A stretch of 64,000 bases of DNA. Origin: an uncultured Acidobacteriia bacterium. GTDB lineage: Bacteria > Acidobacteriota > Terriglobia > Bryobacterales > Bryobacteraceae. Location of the stretch: the NCBI GenBank assembly GCA_903851195.1, contig CAINNJ010000012.1, positions 1 to 64,000 on the forward strand, in the 5' to 3' direction. Made by a program: the position numbers and the translations under genes. The notes under the pieces are model-generated. The model saw only the letters and a list, made by a program, of their open reading frames with translations, made no database searches and had not been told where the DNA came from. Below, one piece after another: positions 34,996-43,280 of the stretch (the stretch's first letter is position 1; each line of letters begins with the position of its first letter).

Positions 34996-35519
34996 GAGTG
35001 GGCTCCTTCGTTCACCGGGCCGCTGACCCGTTCGATTTTCGGTACGGCGGTGACGGGATCGATGCGGACGGAGCGCCGGGAACCTTTCTCGTTGTGCAGG
35101 ATGACGACGATGCGGGGGCAGGCGCCGCCCGGGAAGAGGAGGAAGCGGCGGGGCTCGTCGCCTTCGATGGCGATGCCGGCGGGCATGGCCAGTTTGTTCG
35201 CCGGCTTGTCGCCCGAGGCCGCGGTGAAGATCGAGAGAGCGTTGTCAGCCGGCGAGATCAGCACGGAGGCGGGCTGTTCGCGGCGGTCCACGTTATTCAG
35301 GGCGGTGGTGAGAAAGCTGGCGACGGATCCGGCGGCGGAGGTGAGGCGAATGCCGGCGAGACCCGAGGTGAGAGAGGGAAACGAGACGCTGACGATCGCC
35401 GCGATGATGGAGACGACGATCAGCATTTCGAGCAGGGTGACGCCTGCGCGATGTCTGTTTCCAGCTGGCCTATTTCCAGCTGGCCTATTTCCAGCTGGCC
35501 TATTTCCAGCTGACGACAT
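34992..35519 (-). CDS. gspH: Minor pseudopilin GspH with repeat-encoded leader
   Basis: 175 aa. The ATG at 35519 overlaps the end of gspG by 20 nt. The leader consists of four copies of AGNRP-like units (SAGNRPAGNRPAGNR and on), encoded by a 15-bp tandem repeat, before the prepilin signal RAGVTLLEMLIVVSIIAAIV. The body is GspH-like. Normal leaders are 6-8 residues, so this 25-residue leader is odd; the repeated DNA also encodes the end of gspG. Confidence 0.83.
   Translation of the reverse strand: MSSAGNRPAGNRPAGNRPAGNRHRAGVTLLEMLIVVSIIAAIVSVSFPSLTSGLAGIRLTSAAGSVASFLTTALNNVDRREQPASVLISPADNALSIFTAASGDKPANKLAMPAGIAIEGDEPRRFLLFPGGACPRIVVILHNEKGSRRSVRIDPVTAVPKIERVSGPVNEGAHS
35461..35512. repeat. 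15-bp tandem repeat at the gspG/gspH junction
   Basis: The unit ccagctggcctattt occurs three times in perfect tandem (35461-35475, 35476-35490, 35491-35505), followed by a partial copy ccagctg. On the minus strand every unit recreates the sequence AGC TGG AAA TAG, the last sense codons and the stop of gspG. In the gspH frame it encodes AGNRP. Confidence 0.95.
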
Positions 35520-35976
35520 CAGCGTTCAGTTCCGTGCCGCCGGGCTGACCGTCGGCGCCATAGCTCATGACGTCCGGTTCGTCGCCGTGATCGCCGGGAT
35601 ATTTGTAGACGTAGGGGTGGCCCCAGGGGTCGTTACCGAGGTCCTTGACGAGGTACGGGCCGTGCCACTGGTCCATGCCGGCGGGTTGCTGGCGCAGGGC
35701 GGCGAGGCCGAGTTCCTGGGTGGGGAAGACGCCCGTATCGAGCTTGTACTGGCCAAGGGCGAGCTGAATATTCGAGATCTCCTGTTTGGCGGCGACGACG
35801 CGGGCCTGATCGCCGCGGTGCAGCAGGCGGGGTCCGACGATGGCGGCGAAGAGGGCGATGATGGTGACCACCACCAGCATTTCGATCAGGGTGACGCCGG
35901 CGCGGGCCGAGCGGGAGTGTTTTCTGCGGTTCCTGTTTAGCGAACTCATGTTTAACGACCTCATTTTCAATTGCAA
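35500..35976 (-). CDS. gspG: Major pseudopilin GspG
   Basis: 158 aa if started at the TTG 35976, which has GGAAAG five bases upstream; in-frame ATGs at 35964 and 35949 are alternatives. The signal RAGVTLIEMLVVVTIIALFA and the body (GPYLVKDLGNDPWGHPYVYKYPG, DVMSYGADGQPGGTELNADVVSW) match GspG including the calcium-site residues. It forms the pseudopilus shaft. The leader encodes a near-duplicate MRSLN-MSSLN. Confidence 0.93.
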   Translation of the reverse strand: MQLKMRSLNMSSLNRNRRKHSRSARAGVTLIEMLVVVTIIALFAAIVGPRLLHRGDQARVVAAKQEISNIQLALGQYKLDTGVFPTQELGLAALRQQPAGMDQWHGPYLVKDLGNDPWGHPYVYKYPGDHGDEPDVMSYGADGQPGGTELNADVVSWK

Positions 35977-35994
35977 TGTCTTTCCATTGCGACG

Positions 35995-37212
35995 TCAGAT
36001 TGCGACATCGTTGATGCTGGTGATGGCGATCAGCATGCTAAGTACCAGCGCGCCCACGATAATCCCCATGATGAGGATGACCAGCGGCTCAAAGATGGAC
36101 GTGAAGCGGCGGATGGCGGCGCGGGTTTCTTCCTCATAGATCTGGGCCATGCGGGCGAACATCAGATCGAGTTTGCCGGTCTCCTCGCCCACGGTGAGAA
36201 GGTGCGAGGCGAGCGGCGGGAACATCTTCGTGCGCGCGAGGGGCTGGGAGATACCTTCGCCGCGCTTCACGCCCTGCGCGACTTCCCTGAGCGAGTTCGC
36301 CATACGCTTATTGTTGAGAATGCCGGCGGCGATGCCGAGCGACTGCACGAGCGGCACGGTGTTGCCGACGAGTGTGGACATGGCGCGGGCGAAGCGGGAG
36401 GTTTCGGCTTTGCGGAGCGCGTCGCCGAGGATCGGGATTCTCAGGCGCGCGTCGTCCCACCAGAGGCGGCCCGCGACGGTTCTGGTGTAGGTGCGGAACA
36501 GGATCGCGCCGCCGACGACGACAAGCGCGACCAGCCACGTCCAGTCCTGCACGATTTTGCTGGCCTGGAGCATGATGAGCGTGGGCGTGGGGATTTTCAT
36601 GCGTCCATCGTCAAAGACGCTGGCGAAGCGGGGAACGACGAAATCGAGGAGCACGAAAATCGAGCCCGCGCCCACCAGTGCGAGCAGGGCCGGATAAACC
36701 ATGGACGAAATGATGTAGCTGCGGAGCTCGTCGCGGGAGCGTTCGAATTCCGAGAGGCGTTCGAAGATCTGGCCGAGGTTGCCGGAGGCTTCGCCGGCGC
36801 GCACCATGTTGATGAAGAGATCGGAGAAGTAGAGCGGGTGCACCGAGAGGGCGTCGGCGAGCGATTTTCCACCTTTGATGGCGCGCAGGATTTCCGCGAT
36901 CAGGGCGCGGAACTGCGGCTTGGTGGTGAGCTCATTGGCGATGGACAGAGCGCGATCGAGCGGCACGCCCGAGTTGAGCAGGGTGGAGAGTTCCTGGGTG
37001 AAAAAGAGAACGTCTTTGCGGCGGCCGCCACCGAAGGACGGGAGTTCGAACTCGAAGCTCTTCTTCTTTTCCTCCGTGCCGACGTAGACCGGCGTGAGGC
37101 CCTGGCGCTGCAGTTCGCGTGCGACGGAGCGCTGGTTTTCGGCGCTGATGATGCCGGTGCGCAGTTTGCCGTCGGAGCCGACGGCGCGGTAGTGGAACGT
37201 GGCGGCTGCCAT
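35995..37212 (-). CDS. gspF: T2SS inner-membrane platform protein GspF
   Basis: 405 aa. Two T2SSF domains: FTQELSTLLNSGVPLDRALSIANEL near residue 72 and FARAMSTLVGNTVPLVQSLGIA near 275. Three membrane helices follow the expected positions (about 165-190, 222-240, 378-400). It anchors the GspE ATPase and helps rotate pseudopilin into the pilus. It begins one base after the gspE stop and ends 18 bp before gspG. Confidence 0.93.
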   Translation of the reverse strand: MAAATFHYRAVGSDGKLRTGIISAENQRSVARELQRQGLTPVYVGTEEKKKSFEFELPSFGGGRRKDVLFFTQELSTLLNSGVPLDRALSIANELTTKPQFRALIAEILRAIKGGKSLADALSVHPLYFSDLFINMVRAGEASGNLGQIFERLSEFERSRDELRSYIISSMVYPALLALVGAGSIFVLLDFVVPRFASVFDDGRMKIPTPTLIMLQASKIVQDWTWLVALVVVGGAILFRTYTRTVAGRLWWDDARLRIPILGDALRKAETSRFARAMSTLVGNTVPLVQSLGIAAGILNNKRMANSLREVAQGVKRGEGISQPLARTKMFPPLASHLLTVGEETGKLDLMFARMAQIYEEETRAAIRRFTSIFEPLVILIMGIIVGALVLSMLIAITSINDVAI

Positions 37213-37213
37213 G

Positions 37214-38905
37214 TCAGAATTCCTGGGTGACGCGGGTCACTTCGGAAGCGGTGGTCAGGCCCTGGCGGACTTTCATCCAGCCATCTTCGCGCAGGCTCTT
37301 CATGCCGTTGCGGCGGGCGGCATCGGTGAGGCGGCTGGCATCGGCATTCGCGACGATCATCTGGCGAATCTCGTCGTTCAGTTCCATGAGTTCGAAAATG
37401 CCGGCGCGGCCGCGGAAGCCCGAGCCGCCACATTCGTCGCAGCCGCGCCCTTTGAACGTCTCCACTTCGTCGCCGAAGGGAGTGAAGGCTCGTCCGGCTG
37501 ATTCGCGGCATTTGCGGCAGATCATGCGCACCAGGCGCTGGGCCAGAACCGCGACGACCGAGGACGAGATCAGGTAGTTTTCGACGCCCATGTCGGTGAG
37601 GCGGGTGACGGCGCTGGGCGCATCGTTGGTGTGCAGCGTGGAGAAGACGAAGTGGCCGGTGAGGGCGGAGCGGATGGCGATGTCGGCCGTCTCGCGATCG
37701 CGGATTTCGCCGATCATGATGACGTCGGGATCCTGACGGACGATGTGGCGAATGCCGGCGGCGAAGGTGAGTCCGATGGCGGGGTTGACGTGGATCTGGT
37801 TGATGCCGTCCATCTGGTATTCGACGGGGTCTTCGATGGTGATGATTTTCTTGTCCGGCAGATTGATGCGTTTGAGCGCGGAGTAGAGCGTGGTGGATTT
37901 GCCGCTGCCGGTGGGTCCGGTGACGAGGAAGATGCCGTGGGGCAGGGAAGTGTAATGCTCCATGCGGTCGAGCATGTGGTCGTCGAAACCCAGACGGCGG
38001 AGATCGTAGAAATCGCCGGCGGAACGGTCGAGAAGGCGCATGACGACGCTTTCGCCGAAGAGGGTGGGGAGGGTGGAGACGCGGAGATCCACCTCGCGGC
38101 CGAGGATGCGGAGTTTGATGCGGCCGTCCTGGGGGAGGCGGCGTTCGGCGATGTTGAGTTTGGCCATCAGCTTCAGGCGGGAGATGATGGCGGCTTTTAA
38201 TTCGCGGGGAGGCTGCTCCTGATTGAAGAGCACGCCATCGATGCGGAAGCGGATGCGGAATTCTTTTTCGAACGGCTCGATGTGGATGTCGCTGGCGCGG
38301 CGTTCGACGGCCTGGGCGATCATCGCGTTGACGAGGCGGATGACGGGCGCTTCGCTCGCCATGTCGCGGAGGTGTTCGAGATCGTCTTCGTCGGCTCCGG
38401 CGAAATCGGCCGAGGAGGTCTGGCGCTCGCCTTCGGTGTAATAGCGGTCGATGGCGTCGAGGATGTCCTGCTCGGTGGCGAGTTGGGGAGTGACTTCGAG
38501 TTTCGAGAAGGCGCGGACGGCGTTGATGGTTTCGAAATCGAGAGGGTCGGCCATCGCGAGGGTCAGGGTGCCCTCGTCGATGGCCAACGGAAACGCCAGA
38601 GCCTGGCGGAGGAAACGCGGCGACATCGCCTCGGCTTCGGGACCGGACGGTGGCGCCGCTATCTGAGCAATGGCAAGGCCCAGTTGCCCGGAAAGTGCGT
38701 GGAGCAGGTCGCGCTGGGCGAGGAAGCCCATGTCGACCAGAATTTTTCCCAGTTTGTCGCCGCGTTCGCGCTGCAGGTCGAGACCGCGTTCCAGGTCTTC
38801 GGGACCGATGAGGCCGCGCTCGATGAGCAACTGGCCGAGGCGCGGAGGAGCGGCGGCTGGTGAAGCGGAAGAGAGGGCGGGGGACTGCGCGGGAGTGGGG
38901 TTCAC
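37214..38905 (-). CDS. gspE: T2SS assembly ATPase GspE
   Basis: 563 aa, starting with GTG (38905-38903) that overlaps the upstream stop (GTGA). The N-terminal MshEN domain spans about residues 25-150. The Walker A GPTGSGKST is at 330-338, followed by the Asp and His boxes (VRQDPDVIMIGEIRDRETADIA, SALTGHFVFSTLHTNDA) and a zinc-binding four-Cys module (CRKC and CDEC). It powers pseudopilus assembly. Length and order match the family. Confidence 0.95.
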   Translation of the reverse strand: MNPTPAQSPALSSASPAAAPPRLGQLLIERGLIGPEDLERGLDLQRERGDKLGKILVDMGFLAQRDLLHALSGQLGLAIAQIAAPPSGPEAEAMSPRFLRQALAFPLAIDEGTLTLAMADPLDFETINAVRAFSKLEVTPQLATEQDILDAIDRYYTEGERQTSSADFAGADEDDLEHLRDMASEAPVIRLVNAMIAQAVERRASDIHIEPFEKEFRIRFRIDGVLFNQEQPPRELKAAIISRLKLMAKLNIAERRLPQDGRIKLRILGREVDLRVSTLPTLFGESVVMRLLDRSAGDFYDLRRLGFDDHMLDRMEHYTSLPHGIFLVTGPTGSGKSTTLYSALKRINLPDKKIITIEDPVEYQMDGINQIHVNPAIGLTFAAGIRHIVRQDPDVIMIGEIRDRETADIAIRSALTGHFVFSTLHTNDAPSAVTRLTDMGVENYLISSSVVAVLAQRLVRMICRKCRESAGRAFTPFGDEVETFKGRGCDECGGSGFRGRAGIFELMELNDEIRQMIVANADASRLTDAARRNGMKSLREDGWMKVRQGLTTASEVTRVTQEF

Positions 38906-39447
38906 AGCTCCTCTTGCGTGAAGACGGCGGCCAGTTCCGCGCCCGTGAGGTGGAGGGCGGAAGCGTCCAGCAGCTTCTGTTTTTCGGCGGTCAGAACCAG
39001 GCGATGCGGAAGGCCGCGCGAGTTCTCCCAGTGATAGTTGAAGAGAAACGTCTCCATCACGATGCGTTCGCCGGCGGGCAGACCGGTGAGCGTTTTGCTT
39101 GCGCCGAGCATCAGGCCGCGCATGGAATCCCGCAGCAGGTCCATCTTGCGGAGTTTACGCTCCCGCATGGCAGCGATCTCGGTCTCGGTGATTTTCTGGT
39201 TGAAGGGGAGCAGATTCGGCGCCGAGACCAGAAGGAGGTTCAGTTCGACGGAAAAGATCGCGCCGTAACCTTCAAGATAGGTGCCGCGGGCGGTGCCGAG
39301 CAGATCGTACGGGTCATTGATACTGGAACGTAGCTTGTCGTTGATGGAGGCTTCGACGGCCTTCAGGGAATTGAAGGAAACGACCGGCTCGGACGAGGCC
39401 GAACACAGGGAGGCGATCCCGGCGACGAGCAGGAAAAGCGATTTCAT
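38902..39447 (-). CDS. Periplasmic hypothetical protein between anti-sigma and GspE
   Basis: 181 aa from the ATG at 39447, which overlaps the anti-sigma stop (ATGA). The signal peptide is MKSLFLLVAGIASLCSASSEP. The mature part is helical (LKAVEASINDKLRSSINDPYDLLG, ETEIAAMRERKLRKMDLLRDS). Acidobacterial sigma/anti-sigma pairs are often followed by such a protein, which may sense the envelope state. No known domain is recognised. Upstream frame extension to 39804 is rejected. Confidence 0.7.
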   Translation of the reverse strand: MKSLFLLVAGIASLCSASSEPVVSFNSLKAVEASINDKLRSSINDPYDLLGTARGTYLEGYGAIFSVELNLLLVSAPNLLPFNQKITETEIAAMRERKLRKMDLLRDSMRGLMLGASKTLTGLPAGERIVMETFLFNYHWENSRGLPHRLVLTAEKQKLLDASALHLTGAELAAVFTQEEL

Positions 39448-40064
39448 TGTCCGGCTCCGTTTTGCGAGGCGATCTGGGGAACGTCGAGCGAGGCCAGCGA
39501 AGTGAAGGTTCCGAGGCGCTTCTGCAGCACTTCCATGTTCTGTTCCATGCTTGCCAGGAGAAAGCGGTGTTCGCGTTCGTAGCGGAGTTCGGCGGCGGCC
39601 AGAGTCTCTTTCGCGGTTTTGGCATCCTCGGCGCGGACCTGCCGGACGGCGTCGGCTACCGCGGTGGCGACGGCCGCGTCGATCCTCCGGTTGACATCCG
39701 CGGCGGAGGCGGTCTGCACGACGGTGCGGATTTCGGCTGGCCGGTGGAAAGCCGTAAACAGGAGCGCCACCGCCATGATGGCGGCGGAGGCAAAGCCTGC
39801 CCACGCGGAACTGAAGAAGCCGGAGCGGAAGAAGCGGGCGGCCGGCGAGGGCTCGAAAATTTTGTCGGAGACGAAAGCGATGCGTTGCGGAATTTCCCGA
39901 TCGGGAAGGATGCGCAGCGCCGCCGTGGTGAGCCGGAGCTGATCCAGTTCGGCGGCGCAGTCTGTGCAGGCGGTCAGGTGCCGTTCCATTTCCCTGCGCT
40001 CGCCGGCGGCGAGTTCATCGAAGGCGTAGTCGCGAAGGGCTTCGGCGCGGTCGCACGTTGTCAT
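39444..40064 (-). CDS. Membrane anti-sigma factor with zinc finger
   Basis: 206 aa. The N-terminal zf-HC2 motif has HLTACTDCAAELDQL (H-x3-C-x2-C). One membrane helix follows (AWAGFASAAIMAVALLFTAF, ~86-105). The periplasmic part is a long coiled coil (VNRRIDAAVATAVADAVRQV and EDAKTAKETLAAAELRYEREHRFLL). It is expected to bind and silence the ECF sigma factor encoded immediately upstream (4-nt overlap) and release it on an envelope signal. Confidence 0.87.
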   Translation of the reverse strand: MTTCDRAEALRDYAFDELAAGERREMERHLTACTDCAAELDQLRLTTAALRILPDREIPQRIAFVSDKIFEPSPAARFFRSGFFSSAWAGFASAAIMAVALLFTAFHRPAEIRTVVQTASAADVNRRIDAAVATAVADAVRQVRAEDAKTAKETLAAAELRYEREHRFLLASMEQNMEVLQKRLGTFTSLASLDVPQIASQNGAGQ

Positions 40065-40621
40065 CGGATACCTCTTTGTCGGGCTTGCGGAGTGGCGGGC
40101 GCCAGTTCGGTTTTCATCAGATCGAGAGCGGTGTAAAGGCGCGATTTGATGGTGGAGACCGGGCAGCCGAGAATTTCGGACATTTCGTCGAATTTGAATC
40201 CCTGATAGACCTTGAGAACCACCGCCTCGCGCTGCTCCGGGGTGAGCCGGTTCAGCGCGGCGTTGACGGAGAGCGTCAGTTCGGGGGAGGCGCCGGGAGC
40301 CGGTTCCCGTTCGGCAGAGGCGGGGTCGTCCGTATCCGCTTCGGGTTTGCGTTTGCGGAAGAGCGAAAATGCCTCATTGTGGGCGATACGGAACAGCCAG
40401 GGGCCGAACCGCGCGGCGTCGTCGAGTTTGCGGATGTTCTGGTAAGCCTTCAGAAAAACGTCCTGACTCAGGTCGAGAGAATCTTCGGGGTTCGAGGTGA
40501 GACGCAGCAGATAGTTGTAGACGCGCTTCTCCCAGCGCGACACGAGGTGGTTGAAGGCCTCGACATCGCCCTTTCGGACACGCGCTATCAGGTCCGCGTC
40601 TTCAACGGCCCGAAAGATCAA
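40061..40621 (-). CDS. ECF-type RNA polymerase sigma factor
   Basis: 186 aa from the TTG at 40621, preceded by AGGAGAGAG, a strong ribosome binding site; the frame extending to 40993 is rejected. Region 2 is seen in FNHLVSRWEKRVYNYLLRLTSNPEDSLDLSQDVFLKAYQN, and region 4 in ALNRLTPEQREAVVLKVYQGFKFDEMSEILGCPVSTIKSRLYTA. It overlaps the anti-sigma gene by 4 nt. As first gene of the operon it may drive transcription of itself and of the T2SS genes. Confidence 0.9.
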   Translation of the reverse strand: MIFRAVEDADLIARVRKGDVEAFNHLVSRWEKRVYNYLLRLTSNPEDSLDLSQDVFLKAYQNIRKLDDAARFGPWLFRIAHNEAFSLFRKRKPEADTDDPASAEREPAPGASPELTLSVNAALNRLTPEQREAVVLKVYQGFKFDEMSEILGCPVSTIKSRLYTALDLMKTELAPATPQARQRGIR

Positions 40622-40671
40622 ATTCTCTCTCCTGTGTGGAAGACGCGCCGGGCGGGCAAAAAGTCGGAACG

Positions 40672-40705
40672 AGTCTGAAATCCGGTTGACATCCGATTTC
40701 AGACT
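40672..40705. promoter_or_regulatory. Perfect 11-bp inverted repeat upstream of the sigma/T2SS operon
   Basis: agtctgaaatc (40672-40682) and gatttcagact (40695-40705) are exact reverse complements separated by 12 nt. The element lies 51-84 nt upstream of the TTG start of the sigma gene, in the 244-bp gap where no gene is seen. The loop contains ttgaca on the + strand and tgtcaac on the minus strand, the latter resembling an ECF -35 core. It is a candidate operator or autoregulated promoter. Confidence 0.55.
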
Positions 40706-40865
40706 ACCCGATCGGGTTCCGGGGCGGAATTTTCGGACGGGATTGGGAACAAACGGCGGAATCGTTCGTCCATACGGGAAGTGGTAACGGGAAGGCGGGC
40801 GTCCGAGACACCCCCGTGGGGCGCCCGCGCACAAATCCGGCGTTTTCCGCCGCTCTGAATCCCGT

Positions 40866-41114
40866 TCAGCGATGTTTGGCGGGTGGACGCCCGCGTTTGC
40901 GAGCGACCGGCTGCGGAACTTCCCCGGAAGGAGCGCCGTCGGGCAGCGATGGCGACGACCCGGATTCCAGAGCGACGCTGCGGGCCGATGCAATCCAGTT
41001 CGGCGGCCGCCCGCGGCGCGGCTTTTGCGCTTCGAGACGCTCCAGCGCGACGATGCACTCCAGCACGCGGTCCCGCTGCGCCTTTAAATTCTCCAGAATT
41101 ACCGATATATCCAT
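40866..41114 (-). CDS. Small acidobacterial protein with AT-hook-like ends
   Basis: 82 aa from the ATG at 41114 (MDISVILENLKAQRDRVLE). The N-terminal helix, beginning with M-D-I-S, is common to a family of small acidobacterial proteins. Two RGRPP AT-hook-like motifs occur (KPRRGRPPNW and KRGRPPAKHR). It may bind DNA in the minor groove. The longer frame to 41594 is antisense noise of the neighbouring gene. Confidence 0.6.
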   Translation of the reverse strand: MDISVILENLKAQRDRVLECIVALERLEAQKPRRGRPPNWIASARSVALESGSSPSLPDGAPSGEVPQPVARKRGRPPAKHR

Positions 41115-41339
41115 GATTGCAATTGCCGGAAAGCGACGGAGACATCCGGCGACCGGCATCCAGAGCAATAATGCCACAAAACATTCCGCTTTTCTAAAGA
41201 TATCGGCCGAAGTTAACCAAAGAGAACGTGCTGAATTCCGGAGTTTCGGGCGGCGCAGACAGGCAAAGGCTCTTTTACAGGTTTTTTTACAAGGTAAGTT
41301 TTCATCCGTTGCCGGCTTTTCTCCCGAAGCGCCATCCAG

Positions 41340-41345
41340 TACAAT
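41340..41345 (+). promoter_or_regulatory. Possible -10 hexamer for a leaderless transcript
   Basis: TACAAT ends exactly 7 nt before the ATG at 41353. TTGCCG at 41309-41314 is too far upstream to be its -35 element. Confidence 0.4.
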
Positions 41346-41352
41346 CCGAGGC

Positions 41353-41673
41353 ATGTCAGCCTCCCTGTCCGCGAAAACCGCTTCCTCAGCCGACAGCACC
41401 TCCCGCGCGGCGCGCCGGGAAACGGCGGGGATTTCCCCGAACTGTCCGGATTGCAGGCGGCTGAGCGAGAGATTCGAGAGGCTGGAAGACGAGTATTCGG
41501 TGGCTTCCCGCGCGGTGTCGATGCCCGGCGCTCCGGAGTCCGGCGAAGAGCACATCAGGCTGGAGGCGGTGGCGCTCGAAGCCCGGCAGAACACCCGAAA
41601 AGCGCTGCTGGAGCTGCAGCGGCACTGGGGTATTCACCGGAAAACGGCGATGATGGCGCGAGCTACTATCTAA
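41353..41673 (+). CDS. Small acidobacterial hypothetical protein
   Basis: 106 aa from the ATG at 41353. After a Ser/Ala-rich N-terminus it has NCPDCRRLSERFERLEDEYS and a long helix EEHIRLEAVALEARQNTRKALLELQRHW. Families of this shape are scattered in Acidobacteriota. The CxxC might bind zinc, but there is only one pair. It is divergent from the AT-hook-like gene. No function is assigned. Confidence 0.55.
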   Translation: MSASLSAKTASSADSTSRAARRETAGISPNCPDCRRLSERFERLEDEYSVASRAVSMPGAPESGEEHIRLEAVALEARQNTRKALLELQRHWGIHRKTAMMARATI

Positions 41674-41729
41674 GATCAGATACCCAGGCGACATCGTAAG
41701 CGGGCCGGTCTTTCAGCGAAAATCCGCGT

Positions 41730-43280
41730 TCAGAGACAAACTTCGATCAAGGCAGGTCCAGGTTCGCGCGCCGAATTGCGCATGGCGTCATAAAAAGCCC
41801 GGGCATTCCCGACGCGGACCGAGGGAACGCCCATGCTCTTTCCCATGGCCAGCCAGTCGATTCGCGGCTTGTCGATATCGATGAGGCCAAGCGCCCGCGG
41901 GCCAGGGGCGCCGAAACCCATGTTGCCGAATTCCACCTTAAGAATCTGGTAGGAATTGTTGGCGAAGATGATCGTCGTGACGTTCAGGCTTTCGCGGGCC
42001 TGGGTCCACAGCGACTGGATGGTGTACATGGCGCTGCCGTCGCCGACCATGCAGAAGGTGCGGCGGTCCGGGCAGGCGAGGGCGGCGCCGGTGGCGACCG
42101 GGGTGCCGAAACCGATGGAACCGCCCATGTTCTGCAGGGTGTCATGCGGGAGAGCGCAGGCGGTGAGGCCCATGGATTCGCGGCCGGTGGTGAGCGATTC
42201 GTCGACCAGGATGGCATTTTCCGGCAGTGCCGCCGCGAGCGCGCGGGCGATGCTCCTGGGGTCGAGAGCCCCTTCGGGGATGCCGGTATCAATGCGGTCC
42301 TGGAGCAAGGGCCGGGTGGCGGTGGCGCCGAGTTCGTCGAGCAACATTTCGAGGCCCGCTACGCTGTCTTCGTCGGTGGCGGAAAGTGCGTGGACGAGGC
42401 AGCCGGGAGGCTTCATCTGGCTGGGCTTGCCGGGGTAGTTGAAGAAGGCGATCGGCTCACCGGTTTCGAGGGTGACGAGGTGTTTCAGGTCCTTCAGGAA
42501 GGCCAGCGCGGCCGGGATGTAGTAGGGGATTCGTTCGAGGGGAACGCGGCCGGCGCCACGCTCGATGCGGGCGGTGAAGAACTGCGTGGCGAGGCGGCAG
42601 CCGGTGTGCGCGCCGACGCGGCCGGCCAGTTCGAGAGCGCGGCCGCGCGTGGCGTGTCCGCCGAGCAGGAGAAAAGCCGGTTCTCCGGAGCGAAGCACTT
42701 GAGCGACGTGCGCGATGCGCGCGGGTTCGGGAGTTTTGGGGGCTGGTGCCGGCGGCCGCGAAGGGGGCGTTTCCACTGGGCGTGCCTCATCCCAGGAGGT
42801 CTCTCCGGGCAGAATCAGCGTGGCGATGCGGCCGGGTTTCAGGCGGGCCTGGGCGATGGCGGCTGCGGCATCGGCAGCGACGGAGTGGGAGGAATCGGCG
42901 CGGCGCACCCAATGGCTGAGCGGGCGGGCAAGGCCTTCGATATCGGACGTGAGAGGCGCGTCATATTTCAGGTGGGCGGTGGCGTGTTCGCCCACGATAT
43001 TGACCATGCCGGAACCCGCGCGGCGGGCGTTGTGGATGTTGGCGAGACCGTTGGCCAGCCCGGGGCCGAGATGCAGCAGCGTGGAGGCCGGGTGGTTCTT
43101 CATGCGGTACCAGCCGTCGGCCGCGCCGGTGGCCACGCCTTCAAACAGACAGAGGACGCTGCGCAGGCGCGGGTTTTCCAGCGCGGCGAGGAAGTGCATT
43201 TCCGAAGTGCCGGGATTGGCGAAACAGATTTCCACGCCCTCGCGGACCAGAGTGGCGGCGAGGCTTTCGGCTCCGTTCAC
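41730..43280 (-). CDS. ThDP-dependent acetolactate-synthase/benzoylformate-decarboxylase-like enzyme
   Basis: 516 aa. The three ThDP domains are clear: N-terminal PYR domain with the catalytic Glu in CLFEGVATGAADGW, a middle FAD/sugar-binding-like domain, and the C-terminal PP domain with the Mg/ThDP motif GDGSAMYTIQSLWTQARESLNVTTIIFANN. It lacks ALS-specific FAD-binding sequences. The substrate is a 2-oxo acid, unspecified. It overlaps the carboxylesterase stop (ATGA), suggesting a joint catabolic pathway. Confidence 0.83.
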   Translation of the reverse strand: MNGAESLAATLVREGVEICFANPGTSEMHFLAALENPRLRSVLCLFEGVATGAADGWYRMKNHPASTLLHLGPGLANGLANIHNARRAGSGMVNIVGEHATAHLKYDAPLTSDIEGLARPLSHWVRRADSSHSVAADAAAAIAQARLKPGRIATLILPGETSWDEARPVETPPSRPPAPAPKTPEPARIAHVAQVLRSGEPAFLLLGGHATRGRALELAGRVGAHTGCRLATQFFTARIERGAGRVPLERIPYYIPAALAFLKDLKHLVTLETGEPIAFFNYPGKPSQMKPPGCLVHALSATDEDSVAGLEMLLDELGATATRPLLQDRIDTGIPEGALDPRSIARALAAALPENAILVDESLTTGRESMGLTACALPHDTLQNMGGSIGFGTPVATGAALACPDRRTFCMVGDGSAMYTIQSLWTQARESLNVTTIIFANNSYQILKVEFGNMGFGAPGPRALGLIDIDKPRIDWLAMGKSMGVPSVRVGNARAFYDAMRNSAREPGPALIEVCL

